Source: an uncultured Prevotella sp.
GTDB taxonomy: Bacteria; Bacteroidota; Bacteroidia; Bacteroidales; Bacteroidaceae
Length of the DNA: 64,000 nt
NCBI GenBank assembly: GCA_900544825.1
Contig: UQWP01000002.1
Location: 1-64,000, forward strand
Reading direction: 5' to 3'
Shown here: positions 15,794 through 24,113 of the stretch, one piece after another
Layout: every line of letters begins with the position of its first letter
Position numbering within the stretch: the stretch's first letter is position 1
Translations under genes and position numbers: made by a program
The notes under the pieces: model-generated
Database searches by the model: none
What the model was told of the DNA's origin: nothing
The model's input: the letters and a program-made list of their open reading frames with translations, nothing else

Positions 15794-16617
15794 ATATGAT
15801 GGAAAATCAGACAAGACAATATAGTAATGAGGAGTTGAGAGCCCGGTTCAATCCCGAAGGTTCTCTGCTGTGGAAGCATCAGCAAAGGATGGTAGAGCTG
15901 CTGCTGGCTTTTGATGCCATCTGCAGGCGTCATCAAATCCGTTACTGGCTGATAGGCGGCACACTGATTGGTGCAGCCCGCCATCAGGGTTTCATTCCCT
16001 GGGATGATGACATGGATGTGCAGATGCTGCGGGAGGATTATCTGAAGATGATAGAGATTCTGCCCCGGGAGCTGGATGAGACGATGGCGCTGCAATGCAG
16101 GCAGACGGACGAAAACTATTTCTTCCAGTATGCCAAGTTGAGAGACCGCCGGACGGTGCTGGATGAGAATAACGGCTATGACCGGATTTTCAAGGAGCGG
16201 GGCATCTACATAGACATCTTTCCTATCGACAAGCACCCCAAATGGTTGCAGCGGCTGTCGATGCAGACCATCGGACACACCTATAAGATATTGAAGCGGA
16301 AGGATCTGCAGGATGAGGTGCTCGTGGGCAAGGTGATGCGTTGGGTGCATCTGAACGAACGGTTGATTTTTCCGGTGATGAGGGGAATCGCCAGACTGAT
16401 CGGTGGTGCCTACCTGGATGCTTTTGGCGTGCCTTTTGTAGTAGAACGCCATCTGGAAGACATTTTCCCATTGACCACCCTGGAGTTTGAAGGGCATCAG
16501 ATGCCTGTGCCGGGCAATTACGACAAGGTGCTGACCGACCAATACGGAAACTATATGCAGCTTCCGGATCTGGACAAGGTGAATCTGCACGTTGGCAAGT
16601 TGGAGCTCAAGTCATGA
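15790..16617 (+). CDS. LicD family phosphotransferase
   Basis: A 275-residue LicD/FKRP-type nucleotidyltransferase-fold enzyme. The catalytic block YWLIGGTLIGAARHQGFIPW is followed by DDDMDVQM (about residues 52-80), with the DDD-D metal ligands intact. LicD enzymes transfer a phospho-alcohol (phosphocholine, phosphoribitol and others) from a CDP-activated donor to a glycan. The minus-strand TarI-like cytidylyltransferase and SDR 1-3 kb away could make that donor. ATGA overlap with the flippase gene. A convergent terminator follows. Confidence 0.9.
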   Translation: MNMMENQTRQYSNEELRARFNPEGSLLWKHQQRMVELLLAFDAICRRHQIRYWLIGGTLIGAARHQGFIPWDDDMDVQMLREDYLKMIEILPRELDETMALQCRQTDENYFFQYAKLRDRRTVLDENNGYDRIFKERGIYIDIFPIDKHPKWLQRLSMQTIGHTYKILKRKDLQDEVLVGKVMRWVHLNERLIFPVMRGIARLIGGAYLDAFGVPFVVERHLEDIFPLTTLEFEGHQMPVPGNYDKVLTDQYGNYMQLPDLDKVNLHVGKLELKS

Positions 16618-16634
16618 ACCGGTTATAAATGGAA

Positions 16635-16673
16635 AATTCCAGCAACTAAAGCGATTGCTTGAGTTGCTGGAAT
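16635..16673. terminator. Bidirectional terminator between convergent genes
   Basis: AATTCCAGCAACT (16635-16647) is mirrored by AGTTGCTGGAATT (16661-16673), with A and T runs outside. It serves licD (plus) and the 16646 gene (minus), overlapping the latter's stop codon. Confidence 0.75.
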
Positions 16674-17563
16674 TTTTGTTGGCAGTGCTGCTTGTAGCTG
16701 TAACCGAACCATTTGCGCTGGTATTTTCTATAGGTATAGATGGCGCAGAATCTGAGAGAATCGCAGAGAGAATGCCTGCCCGCCTCATAGATGGTAGGTG
16801 GAATCCTGACAAAATAGAGGTCGGCCACCGTATCGAAAGCCGAGAAAGGCTTTACCCCAGGCAGGCTCAGCAGCCATTCTTCGGCCATAAAGCGGTTGTG
16901 CAGCTTGGTATCTTCGTCTAGGGCAGGGAGCGTTCTGAAATAAGAAGCCTTCGCCCACCAGAAGTTGCCGGCGTACATCCTGTTCCTGAAAGGAGGGAAG
17001 AGGTAGCTTCCGTAAGTATCATATCCCGCTTGCAGGGTGTTGACAGCCACCTTCCACTGGTTCATCAGGAAATATTCCATCATTCTTCTCCATGCCACAA
17101 TCTTTTCCACGAATCCCCTGAATTCCTTGTCTTCCTGATTTAGGGGAGTCTGATAGGTGATTCCCTTGGTATGAAAATAGTAGAAGAGGAAGTCTTCGTG
17201 CTGCGATTTCTCATACATATAGTCGAGTGCCGGAAATTCGAATCGCTGCGGATTGGTGGTCTTGGAAACAAATTCTATCTTATCTGCCGAGTATTGTCGC
17301 AGGATATCTTCCAGTTCCATGATATCTTCGTCGTTTTTGGCGATGCAGCTGATATAGAGTCGGTTGCTTGCCTCGAGCAGTCCGCTGTCGGCGAGATGCT
17401 GCATCTGTTCCCTTACCATCTCTTTCCAGTTGGCGTCGCAGAAGATATGGTAGATGCCATAGATGGGAGTAGAACAGGCAGGAGTATGGATCCAGGACGA
17501 CAGGTCCTTGCGTTCGTATATTCCCAATGTACTCTTGTATATTTTCTTTAGAATGGATGTCAT
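16646..17563 (-). CDS. Putative glycosyltransferase-like protein of the glycan locus
   Basis: A 305-residue soluble protein without a signal peptide. I do not recognise a named family with certainty. Visible features are FYYFHTKGITYQTPLNQE near residue 127 and MYAGNFWWAKASYFRTLP near residue 216, blocks seen in Bacteroidota surface-glycan enzymes annotated as glycosyltransferases, and a Lys/Gln-rich C-terminal tail. It is last gene of a minus-strand group, 36 bp from the SDR gene. Role in surface glycan assembly is inferred from position. Confidence 0.5.
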   Translation of the reverse strand: MTSILKKIYKSTLGIYERKDLSSWIHTPACSTPIYGIYHIFCDANWKEMVREQMQHLADSGLLEASNRLYISCIAKNDEDIMELEDILRQYSADKIEFVSKTTNPQRFEFPALDYMYEKSQHEDFLFYYFHTKGITYQTPLNQEDKEFRGFVEKIVAWRRMMEYFLMNQWKVAVNTLQAGYDTYGSYLFPPFRNRMYAGNFWWAKASYFRTLPALDEDTKLHNRFMAEEWLLSLPGVKPFSAFDTVADLYFVRIPPTIYEAGRHSLCDSLRFCAIYTYRKYQRKWFGYSYKQHCQQKFQQLKQSL

Positions 17564-17599
17564 GATGCTGATGGGTGCTTTTTATAAGTTGGATCGTTT

Positions 17600-18685
17600 T
17601 TAATGGGATGCTGATGATGCTTTCAATGATGCGATAAGACGTTCAAACATCGTTTTCATGTCATATCCTGGCGTCCATCCGAGTTCATGCACCTTGCTGC
17701 AGGACAGACGGAGCCGGGTCATCGGAGAATATCCCATGCCCTCCTTCAGCCGGATAACCGGCTTTACATCAGGATTGAAAGTCTTGCAGAGGAACTTAGC
17801 CATGTCGATGATGGAAATGTAGGTTGACTCGTTGGCAACATTGTAGGCTTCGCCGTCTTCACCCTTCAGCAGGATGAAGAGGATGCCCTCGATGGCATCA
17901 ATGGTATAGCAATAGCAGCGGCTCAGTTCACCGGTGGTATGGAGAACGATGTCTTCTCCGTCAATGATGTTGCGGGCAAATTGTGCGAAAACGCGGTTGT
18001 CATCTGCTGTAACTCCTGCTCCGAAAGTCTGGGCGAGGCGGGCAGTCTTGACATGTACCCCATATTCCTTGGCATAGGCATGGCAGAGACATTCGGCAGC
18101 TCTCTTGGCTACGGGATAGCTGCTGCGGGTATCTGAAAGATGGATGTAGCCCTGTTCCTCCTCGCTGAGTGGATGGGAATCATCATAGATGCTTCCATAT
18201 ACCTCCAGAGATGAAACATTGACGATTGAGGCGGTGTTCTGGCGAAGGGCGAAACGCAGAAGCTGGGCCGTGCCGTCGAAATCGGTCATCATGGTTTCTA
18301 CCGGTTTGCTGACAAAGTATTGGGATGCAGTAGGACTGGCAAAATGCACCAGATAATCGATGTGAACCTCCTGCGGCATTTCCTCTGTCTTGCTGAAATC
18401 ATGCTTCAGGATAATGATGTTCTTGCCCAGAGCTTCTCCTGAATGGGCATCATCCTGAGGATGACCCAGTACCTGCTGCGCCTTCTCCTCGTTTCTTACG
18501 AAGCAGACGATGGTCAGGTTCAGACCGTGCTGTCTGTCGAGTTCTTCCAGACAATGAACTATGCAGGAGCCCAGCAAGCCCGTAGCTCCCGTAATACCGA
18601 TGGTTTTGTTTCTCAGTTGTTCGTAAAGAGGAAATCTGCTGGCAAAGTCTTTCCAGTCTTCTAGCTCTATTTCGTTATGTTTCAT
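17600..18685 (-). CDS. NAD-dependent epimerase/dehydratase (extended SDR)
   Basis: A Rossmann-fold sugar- or polyol-nucleotide modifying enzyme. From the ATG at 18685 the protein is 361 residues; an upstream in-frame ATG at 18730 would overlap the cytidylyltransferase gene, whereas 18685 has a purine-rich AGAAGAGAA in front. Motifs are GITGATGLLGS (about 30-40) for NAD binding, NVSSLEVYG for the active-site Ser, and SSYPVAKRAAE with the catalytic Tyr/Lys pair. The gap to the cytidylyltransferase is 16 bp, suggesting both act on the same CDP-linked product. It resembles the UDP-glucuronate decarboxylase group; substrate unknown. Confidence 0.82.
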   Translation of the reverse strand: MKHNEIELEDWKDFASRFPLYEQLRNKTIGITGATGLLGSCIVHCLEELDRQHGLNLTIVCFVRNEEKAQQVLGHPQDDAHSGEALGKNIIILKHDFSKTEEMPQEVHIDYLVHFASPTASQYFVSKPVETMMTDFDGTAQLLRFALRQNTASIVNVSSLEVYGSIYDDSHPLSEEEQGYIHLSDTRSSYPVAKRAAECLCHAYAKEYGVHVKTARLAQTFGAGVTADDNRVFAQFARNIIDGEDIVLHTTGELSRCYCYTIDAIEGILFILLKGEDGEAYNVANESTYISIIDMAKFLCKTFNPDVKPVIRLKEGMGYSPMTRLRLSCSKVHELGWTPGYDMKTMFERLIASLKASSASH

Positions 18686-18701
18686 TTCTCTTCTATCTTT
18701 A

Positions 18702-19421
18702 TTAGAAACCGAAAATCTGCTGGTTCTCATGTACCGTTACCATGGCACGGAACACAAAGAAATCGGTTGGCGTTGTAATCTTGATGTTCTCCATCGGTCC
18801 GATGATGGTACCGAGTTTATAGCCGTAATGGCTCATCATCGTACAGGAATCGATGAAGTTGTGTCTGCCTTCTTCGATTGCCTTGCGGTGTGAAGACAGT
18901 ATGTCTTTCAGCTTGAAACTCTGTGGTGCTCTTGCTATCAGGGAATTGTCTCGTTCTGGAATTTCCAGCGAGTTGTCTTCTTGCTTCACAATGAAAGTCT
19001 CCGTGGCCGGAATGCAGGTGATGCAGGAACCGCATTCTTCCACCTTCCGGATATTGTCTGTAATGGTTTCCTCGGTGATGAGCGGGCGTACACCGTCGTG
19101 AATGAGCACGTTGGCATCCCTTTCGCCGGCAAACTCCTCGGCAGCACAGAGTCCGTGATAGATGGAATCCTGTCCGCTGTTGCCGCCAGGTACAATCTTC
19201 ACCACTTTGCTGATTTCGAACTTGCGTATCATCTTCTCCAGGAAAGGAATCCATGATTCGATGCAGGCTACGACGATGCCATCTATCTCCGGATGGTTGT
19301 CAAACAATTCCAAAGTATAGATGATGATAGGTTTGCCGTTCAGTTCCAGAAACTGCTTAGGTCTTGACTTGGTGTGCATTCTGAGGCCGGAGCCTCCTGC
19401 AAAGATGACTGCTATGTTCAT
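18702..19421 (-). CDS. IspD/TarI-family cytidylyltransferase, likely CDP-polyol synthesis
   Basis: A 239-residue CTP transferase. The CTP-binding loop FAGGSGLRM and PKQFLELNGKP, the IHDGVRPLI block and the C-terminal [14 protein letters not shown] are present. A second, more canonical IspD is encoded at 43188-43859, so this copy is unlikely to be the MEP enzyme. Beside a LicD gene and an SDR it is better read as a TarI-like D-ribitol-5-phosphate (or related polyol phosphate) cytidylyltransferase. Cytoplasmic. The reductase that would make the polyol phosphate is not clearly identified unless the SDR does so. Confidence 0.8.
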   Translation of the reverse strand: MNIAVIFAGGSGLRMHTKSRPKQFLELNGKPIIIYTLELFDNHPEIDGIVVACIESWIPFLEKMIRKFEISKVVKIVPGGNSGQDSIYHGLCAAEEFAGERDANVLIHDGVRPLITEETITDNIRKVEECGSCITCIPATETFIVKQEDNSLEIPERDNSLIARAPQSFKLKDILSSHRKAIEEGRHNFIDSCTMMSHYGYKLGTIIGPMENIKITTPTDFFVFRAMVTVHENQQIFGF

Positions 19422-19472
19422 AAGATTCCTTTTTTAGAGAGTTATTATAAAGAATGGGGCTTTGGAAGCCGC

Positions 19473-20831
19473 TTATTTCATGATCTGGGTTGCCTGGTCA
19501 GACATGTAGGTGAACAGCCAGTAGCCGTTCCATGCCCAGAGATACAGGGTGAGTAACCAGCAGGAATATCTCAGGATGACTTGTCTGCCTGGTGTGAGTG
19601 ACTTCATCAGATAGGCGATGGCAATAGGAATGATGAATATCCAGTGGCAAGCCATGATATACATCTCGTTCAGGCCGAATCCCATCACGAAGTGGATGAC
19701 GATGTCTAATCCCAGCCAGCTCAGTACCATGAGGAAGAACTTGTATCGGATGCCGACTGCGATGCTGATGAGGAACAGCAGCGAGATGATGGCTTCAATG
19801 ACATAATTGAATGTATAGTTATACTTCACGATGGTAGGGCGGTTCACACACATATCGTCCAGGAGATAAGAATCGTGGAGCTGGATGGATTCTCCCATCA
19901 TATTGTGAATCAGGGCATCCGTCCTGGAAGTTGACGTATCGGTCCATTTCCAGAACCCTTCCTTCTTCAACGGTTCTCCGGTATGTGCCATAACCCATGC
20001 ATGATGGATGGAATCCTTCCGCTGCTGTTCCGGATCCTTGGCATGCGTCTTTACCTCAATCTGTTTATCTACATGAAACTGGGGTTCCCTTACCTCAGTA
20101 TAGATAAGGTAGGCAGTAGTTACCAGCAGGATGGCTGGCAGAATCATAGCCACGAGATTCTTAGGGGCAAAGACTTTCCTGCCATTGACAAACCAGGCTG
20201 CCAGATAGGTCTTGGCAATATTGCTGAGGGTGACTCCTCCGGTCAGGAAACTGAGGATACCGATAGTCCAGGCAGACAGTTTCCGTCTTTCCTTCATCGC
20301 CATGCCCGCCAGATACAGCGTCATGGTCAGCATGAGGAGCGACCAGCAGAAGTGGTCGGGTACCAGCATGGAAACCATCACCATACCGAAGGAATAGAGC
20401 ATGGTAGAGAAAAGGATGCAGTCTTTCTTCTTCAGTTCTATGATTTCCCGGAAAATGCGATATACGAAGATGAAAGAATAGAAGGCGCTTGCAATGAGCA
20501 GGATAGCCATGAATATCATCGCAAAGTTGGTATCGCCCGAAGATATCAGTTCCTTGTTGATGAGATAGAAAGGATAGAGGATGACTGCAAAGAGCGGATG
20601 GCGGGGAATCTCGAAATAGAGTTTGCCATTCGACATAAAGATATACGACCATGCATCAAAGCCGGATACATGGAAGGTCTTGGCGAACAGCTGCCAGAAG
20701 CTGACGTGGTGCGCTCTGAGGAAAAGGTTGCCGTATTTGTAGAAGAACAACCCGTTGAGCAGTACGAATATCAGTAGAGCCACGAGGCCCGGTATTCTTT
20801 CTTCTTTCTTGATTTTAAAAATATTCTTCAT
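19473..20831 (-). CDS. DUF6080-like polytopic membrane protein (copy 1)
   Basis: From the ATG at 20831 the protein has 452 residues; upstream extension crosses the -7 box at 20853-20860 and is rejected. It begins MKNIFKIKKEERIPGLVALL and has about 9-10 hydrophobic helices separated by short loops, a layout like GT-C glycosyltransferases. A paralog lies at 22092-23582, sharing the KIKKEER start, PDHF near the middle, SRT-LI-NLMGESIQLH and the NEVYIM/NEMYIMA-HWI block. Catalysis is not demonstrated. Possible job: transfer of a lipid-linked sugar in the periplasm. Confidence 0.6.
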   Translation of the reverse strand: MKNIFKIKKEERIPGLVALLIFVLLNGLFFYKYGNLFLRAHHVSFWQLFAKTFHVSGFDAWSYIFMSNGKLYFEIPRHPLFAVILYPFYLINKELISSGDTNFAMIFMAILLIASAFYSFIFVYRIFREIIELKKKDCILFSTMLYSFGMVMVSMLVPDHFCWSLLMLTMTLYLAGMAMKERRKLSAWTIGILSFLTGGVTLSNIAKTYLAAWFVNGRKVFAPKNLVAMILPAILLVTTAYLIYTEVREPQFHVDKQIEVKTHAKDPEQQRKDSIHHAWVMAHTGEPLKKEGFWKWTDTSTSRTDALIHNMMGESIQLHDSYLLDDMCVNRPTIVKYNYTFNYVIEAIISLLFLISIAVGIRYKFFLMVLSWLGLDIVIHFVMGFGLNEMYIMACHWIFIIPIAIAYLMKSLTPGRQVILRYSCWLLTLYLWAWNGYWLFTYMSDQATQIMK

Positions 20832-20852
20832 CGTTTTATTCTTATTTGGCTG

Positions 20853-20860
20853 CAAAGTTA
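20853..20860 (-). promoter_or_regulatory. -7 box (TAACTTTG) for DUF6080 copy 1
   Basis: CAAAGTTA on the plus strand, i.e. TAACTTTG on the minus strand, 22 bp before the ATG at 20831. It supports that start over upstream ones. Confidence 0.55.
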
Positions 20861-20931
20861 GTGTAAAAAATTGATTGTGGGAAGAAAAATGAGGAAATAT
20901 TTCATTTCGGCTGGTTTTTTGTGGCGGTTTA

Positions 20932-20963
20932 TTTGGCATTGTCTGCTTTTTAGGTTATCTTTG
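20932..20963 (+). promoter_or_regulatory. Full consensus promoter of the 20978 glycosyltransferase
   Basis: TTTG at 20932-20935, a 20-nt spacer, TATCTTTG at 20956-20963. Transcription would begin near 20970, only about 8 nt before the first ATG. Confidence 0.75.
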
Positions 20964-20977
20964 TCTCCAAAAAACGG

Positions 20978-22051
20978 ATGATGACAGATTCCGACAATTG
21001 TGTATCGTTAATGAATATCATAGATATGAAACAGCCAGCTAAGATTGATGTCGCCGTATTGATGCTTTTCTTCAATCGTCCCGACAATTTCCAGAAAGTG
21101 TTTGACGAGGTGAAGAAGGCTCGTCCTGCCCAGTTGTTCCTCTATCAGGATGGAGCAAGAGGGGAGCGGGATGTGCCGGGTATCGAGGCATGCCGGCAGA
21201 TAGCATCAGATGAGAATATTGATTGGGAGTGCGAGGTGCATCGTTCTTATCAGACCAAGAACCAGGGATGTGATCCTTCGGAATATCTCTCCCAGAAATG
21301 GGCTTTCTCGATTGTGGATAAGTGTATCGTGCTGGAAGATGACGATGTGCCTTCGCAATCATTCTTCCCTTTCTGCAAGGAGATGCTCGACCGCTACGAG
21401 CACGATGAGCGTATTGCCATGATTGCCGGATTCAATGAAGATGAGGTGACACCCGACTGCGAGGACAGCTATTTCTTTACTTCTGTCTTCTCTATCTGGG
21501 GATGGGCATCGTGGCGCCGTGTGGTGGATAAATGGGAGGGCGACTATGCTTTTCTGCGCAATAAGCAGGCGATGCGCCAGTTGGAATCGGTGGTTCGCCA
21601 GCGCGGGCTCCGTAAGGACTTCATCCCGATGTGCAGGGATCACGCCCATAGTGGAAAGGAGTTTTATGAAAGCATCTTCTGGGCTTCGATGCTGCTGAAT
21701 TCCAGCCTTGCCATCATGCCATGCAGGAATCTGATCAATAATCTGGGTCTCTCTGATGACTCCACCCATTTCTCGGGCAGTATGAAGACGACTCCGAAGG
21801 CTTATCGCAGAATTTTCACCATGAAGCGCCATGAGCTGGAGTTTCCGCTGAAACATCCTAAATATGTGGTGGAAAACGTAGATTTCAAGGAGCGAGTGTA
21901 TAAGATCAATGCCTGGGGGCACCCGTTCATCAAGATGTCACGATCTCTGGAAGAACTCTTTCTGAATCTGAGATATGGTAATTTCTCCAGCATCTTCAAG
22001 GCGATGGCTCGCAGATGTCGCAAAATGATAGGAAGAGATAAACACGCTTAA
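20978..22051 (+). CDS. Glycosyltransferase (GT2-like)
   Basis: A 357-residue soluble enzyme. It has VAVLMLFFNRPDNF near residue 25, the metal-binding acidic cluster CIVLEDDDVPSQSFF near residue 113, and SVFSIWGWASWRR near residue 168, blocks typical of GT2-like surface-glycan transferases (some annotated as HlpA-like). Later in-frame ATGs at 21011 and 21026 are alternative starts because the mRNA leader would be very short. It is the only plus-strand gene in a long minus-strand block and has its own consensus promoter and a terminator overlapping its stop. Confidence 0.78.
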   Translation: MMTDSDNCVSLMNIIDMKQPAKIDVAVLMLFFNRPDNFQKVFDEVKKARPAQLFLYQDGARGERDVPGIEACRQIASDENIDWECEVHRSYQTKNQGCDPSEYLSQKWAFSIVDKCIVLEDDDVPSQSFFPFCKEMLDRYEHDERIAMIAGFNEDEVTPDCEDSYFFTSVFSIWGWASWRRVVDKWEGDYAFLRNKQAMRQLESVVRQRGLRKDFIPMCRDHAHSGKEFYESIFWASMLLNSSLAIMPCRNLINNLGLSDDSTHFSGSMKTTPKAYRRIFTMKRHELEFPLKHPKYVVENVDFKERVYKINAWGHPFIKMSRSLEELFLNLRYGNFSSIFKAMARRCRKMIGRDKHA

Positions 22052-22078
22052 TCTCAGACTTAGATGAGAATAAGCGTG
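22043..22078. terminator. Bidirectional hairpin between convergent genes
   Basis: CACGCTTA (22043-22050) pairs with TAAGCGTG (22071-22078), extended by TCTCA/TGAGA. The 5' arm overlaps the stop codon of the 20978 gene; DUF6080 copy 2 ends at 22092 on the other strand. Confidence 0.65.
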
Positions 22079-22091
22079 CTTAATCTTTAAC

Positions 22092-23582
22092 TTAGCAGAA
22101 ATATCCGATAATCAGAATACCGTTGTATATCAGTAGCGCCAGTCCCAGAACGAGCAATACGCCCTTTAAACAGCTGTTGTAGCGCTGTCGGGTTTGCAGC
22201 TGTCGGTTTTGCTTCAGAAGGAAACCGATGGCTATCGGAATGGCGTATATCCAGTGCCCCGCCATGATATATACCTCATTAAGACCGAAGCCGAGGCCAA
22301 TATGCAGCATCATGTCAAGACCGAAATACGACATCACCAGCCAGAGATACTTGCTCTTTCTGCCCGCCCAGATGCCGGCTACAAACAGCAGCATGATGAC
22401 TGCCTCTACAATATAATTGATGGCGTATCGGTATTTCACGAACATCGGGCGATGGCGCAATTCATCCTCCAGTACATAATCCTGATGCAGCTGGATAGAT
22501 TCGCCCATCAGATTTTCTATGATAGACTGTGTGCGGGAGCTCGTGGCATCCGTCCAGTTCATGAATTCACCTTTCATGATAGGGGCACCTTGCTTAGGAC
22601 CCCTTTTCTTTTTGGCTTCATTCTTGGCCAGTTGCTTTGCCTTCCGGATGCTGTCGTTCTTGGCTTTTTGGGCTATCTCCTGAGCAGTGATGATCTTCAA
22701 GCCTCTTTGGATAGAGTCGTTTGTCAGCGAATCACGGGTATGCTTGATCTGCGCCATACGCTCCTGTCTGGCTTTCTTCTCAGCCGCTTTCTTGGCTTTC
22801 AGTTCCTTGCGTGCCATCTCGTTAGGCCATACGAAGACGCGGTATTCCCATCTGCAGAATCCCCACAGCAGGGCGGCTGGCAGGATGACTGCCAGGAGAA
22901 GATATTTCGGGCGGAAGAAACCCTTTCCGTTTACGAAGAATGCAGAGAAGAAGATCTTCAATCCATTGTTGAGCGATGTACCGGCAGTAAGGAGGAAATA
23001 AACCACGCTCTGCCATATTTTGAGCGGATGGTGATGTTTCATTCTCAGACCGGATACGTAGAGTGCCAGGATGAGCAGCATCATGGAGATGACGAAATGG
23101 TCGGGAACGATGCAGGTGACCATCACATATCCGAAGGAGAAGAACAGCAGGGTGAGAATATGAGATGCCGTCTTGTCGAGATCCATTACCTCCCGGAAGA
23201 TTCTCTTCAGGAAGAGGGTGGCATAGAATCCGCAGAATACCTGGATGATTACCGCGATGAAAAGGGCACAGTTGTAGCCTGTGACTTTCATCAGCCCCAT
23301 ATTAATAAGGTAAGGAATATACATATAGAAGGCGAGCAGCGGATGGCGATATACATTATAGGCTGCACTCCAGTCGCTCAAAACCCAGTAGGTAAGCGGA
23401 TCGAAGCCCGATACGCAGAAGTGGCGGATGAAATTCTTGTAATAATCATCCGTGATGAGGGTGAAATGACTGGCATTGCGGGCTATCACTACACCATTCA
23501 GAACGGCAAGTGCCAGAAAAATGCCTAGGGCGAGCCATCTTTCTTCTTTCTTGATCTTGAAAATATCGAATATCTTTTTCAT
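22092..23582 (-). CDS. DUF6080-like polytopic membrane protein (copy 2) with basic insert
   Basis: A 496-residue paralog of the 19473 protein with the same membrane layout and the shared blocks (FKIKKEER start, VPDHF, SRTQSIIENLMGESIQLH, GLNEVYIMAGHWI). It differs by a highly basic loop of roughly 85 residues (about residues 258-340), rich in Lys, Ala and Arg with KKAAEKKARQERMAQ, between hydrophobic segments. The loop may bind an acidic glycan or membrane face; this is inference. GtrA follows upstream on the same strand after 73 bp. Confidence 0.6.
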   Translation of the reverse strand: MKKIFDIFKIKKEERWLALGIFLALAVLNGVVIARNASHFTLITDDYYKNFIRHFCVSGFDPLTYWVLSDWSAAYNVYRHPLLAFYMYIPYLINMGLMKVTGYNCALFIAVIIQVFCGFYATLFLKRIFREVMDLDKTASHILTLLFFSFGYVMVTCIVPDHFVISMMLLILALYVSGLRMKHHHPLKIWQSVVYFLLTAGTSLNNGLKIFFSAFFVNGKGFFRPKYLLLAVILPAALLWGFCRWEYRVFVWPNEMARKELKAKKAAEKKARQERMAQIKHTRDSLTNDSIQRGLKIITAQEIAQKAKNDSIRKAKQLAKNEAKKKRGPKQGAPIMKGEFMNWTDATSSRTQSIIENLMGESIQLHQDYVLEDELRHRPMFVKYRYAINYIVEAVIMLLFVAGIWAGRKSKYLWLVMSYFGLDMMLHIGLGFGLNEVYIMAGHWIYAIPIAIGFLLKQNRQLQTRQRYNSCLKGVLLVLGLALLIYNGILIIGYFC

Positions 23583-23655
23583 ATCTATCTATTTCTTTCT
23601 AGTTTTGAGAGGAATCATCTCTTTGTCTTTCTCTTTCTAGTTTTCGGAGATTCTT

Positions 23656-24093
23656 TTATTTCTTCAGGAAGAATCTTACTAATAGGAAATTTACCGGGAT
23701 ACAGATGCAGAGGGTAGGAATCATCGCCCACTGTTTGGCGAGTCCCAGACCTACAAAGAGGTTGAGGCAGACGGTTTGCATCGTATAGTTTACCACATGC
23801 GAGAGGGTGAAGCCGGCACCTCGCTTGGCGTTTGCCTTCACCTTGAAGGTGTATCGGGTACTGGCGATGAAATTGAAGATGAAGCTCACGATGTAGGCGA
23901 TGGTGTTGGCTGTGGTAGCCAGACTGTGATCACCCATTCGTGGAATGAAATGGTTCAGTACCGGCATCATAGCCAGGTAGATGACATATTGCAGCACCGT
24001 AGCCAGTCCGCCTACGATTCCGAATCTGATGACTTCGCCCAGCTTCTCCCGCTTGGCATCATCCATGTCGCTTATTTTTTTCTTGATATTCAT
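23656..24093 (-). CDS. GtrA family membrane protein
   Basis: A 145-residue protein with four predicted transmembrane helices. It starts with a basic cytoplasmic tail, then EVIRFGIVGGLATVLQYVIY, the NTIAYIVSFIFNFIASTRYTF block and a C-terminal LVRFFLKK. GtrA proteins assist translocation of polyprenyl-phosphate-linked monosaccharides. Its place beside two DUF6080 proteins and the UbiA/HAD pair supports a lipid-linked sugar pathway here. Length and topology are standard. The gap to the acyltransferase gene is 20 bp. Confidence 0.88.
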   Translation of the reverse strand: MNIKKKISDMDDAKREKLGEVIRFGIVGGLATVLQYVIYLAMMPVLNHFIPRMGDHSLATTANTIAYIVSFIFNFIASTRYTFKVKANAKRGAGFTLSHVVNYTMQTVCLNLFVGLGLAKQWAMIPTLCICIPVNFLLVRFFLKK

Positions 24094-24113
24094 GGTTCTA
24101 TTCTTTTATTGAA

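Noticed and set aside
18686..18730. Earlier ATG for the SDR gene
   Set aside because: It overlaps the cytidylyltransferase coding end; the ATG at 18685 has a purine-rich ribosome site.
22194..23528. Plus-strand reading frame of 444 codons opposite DUF6080 copy 2
   Set aside because: His/Gln/Asp-rich translation typical of antisense shadow; the minus-strand frame has conserved paralog blocks.
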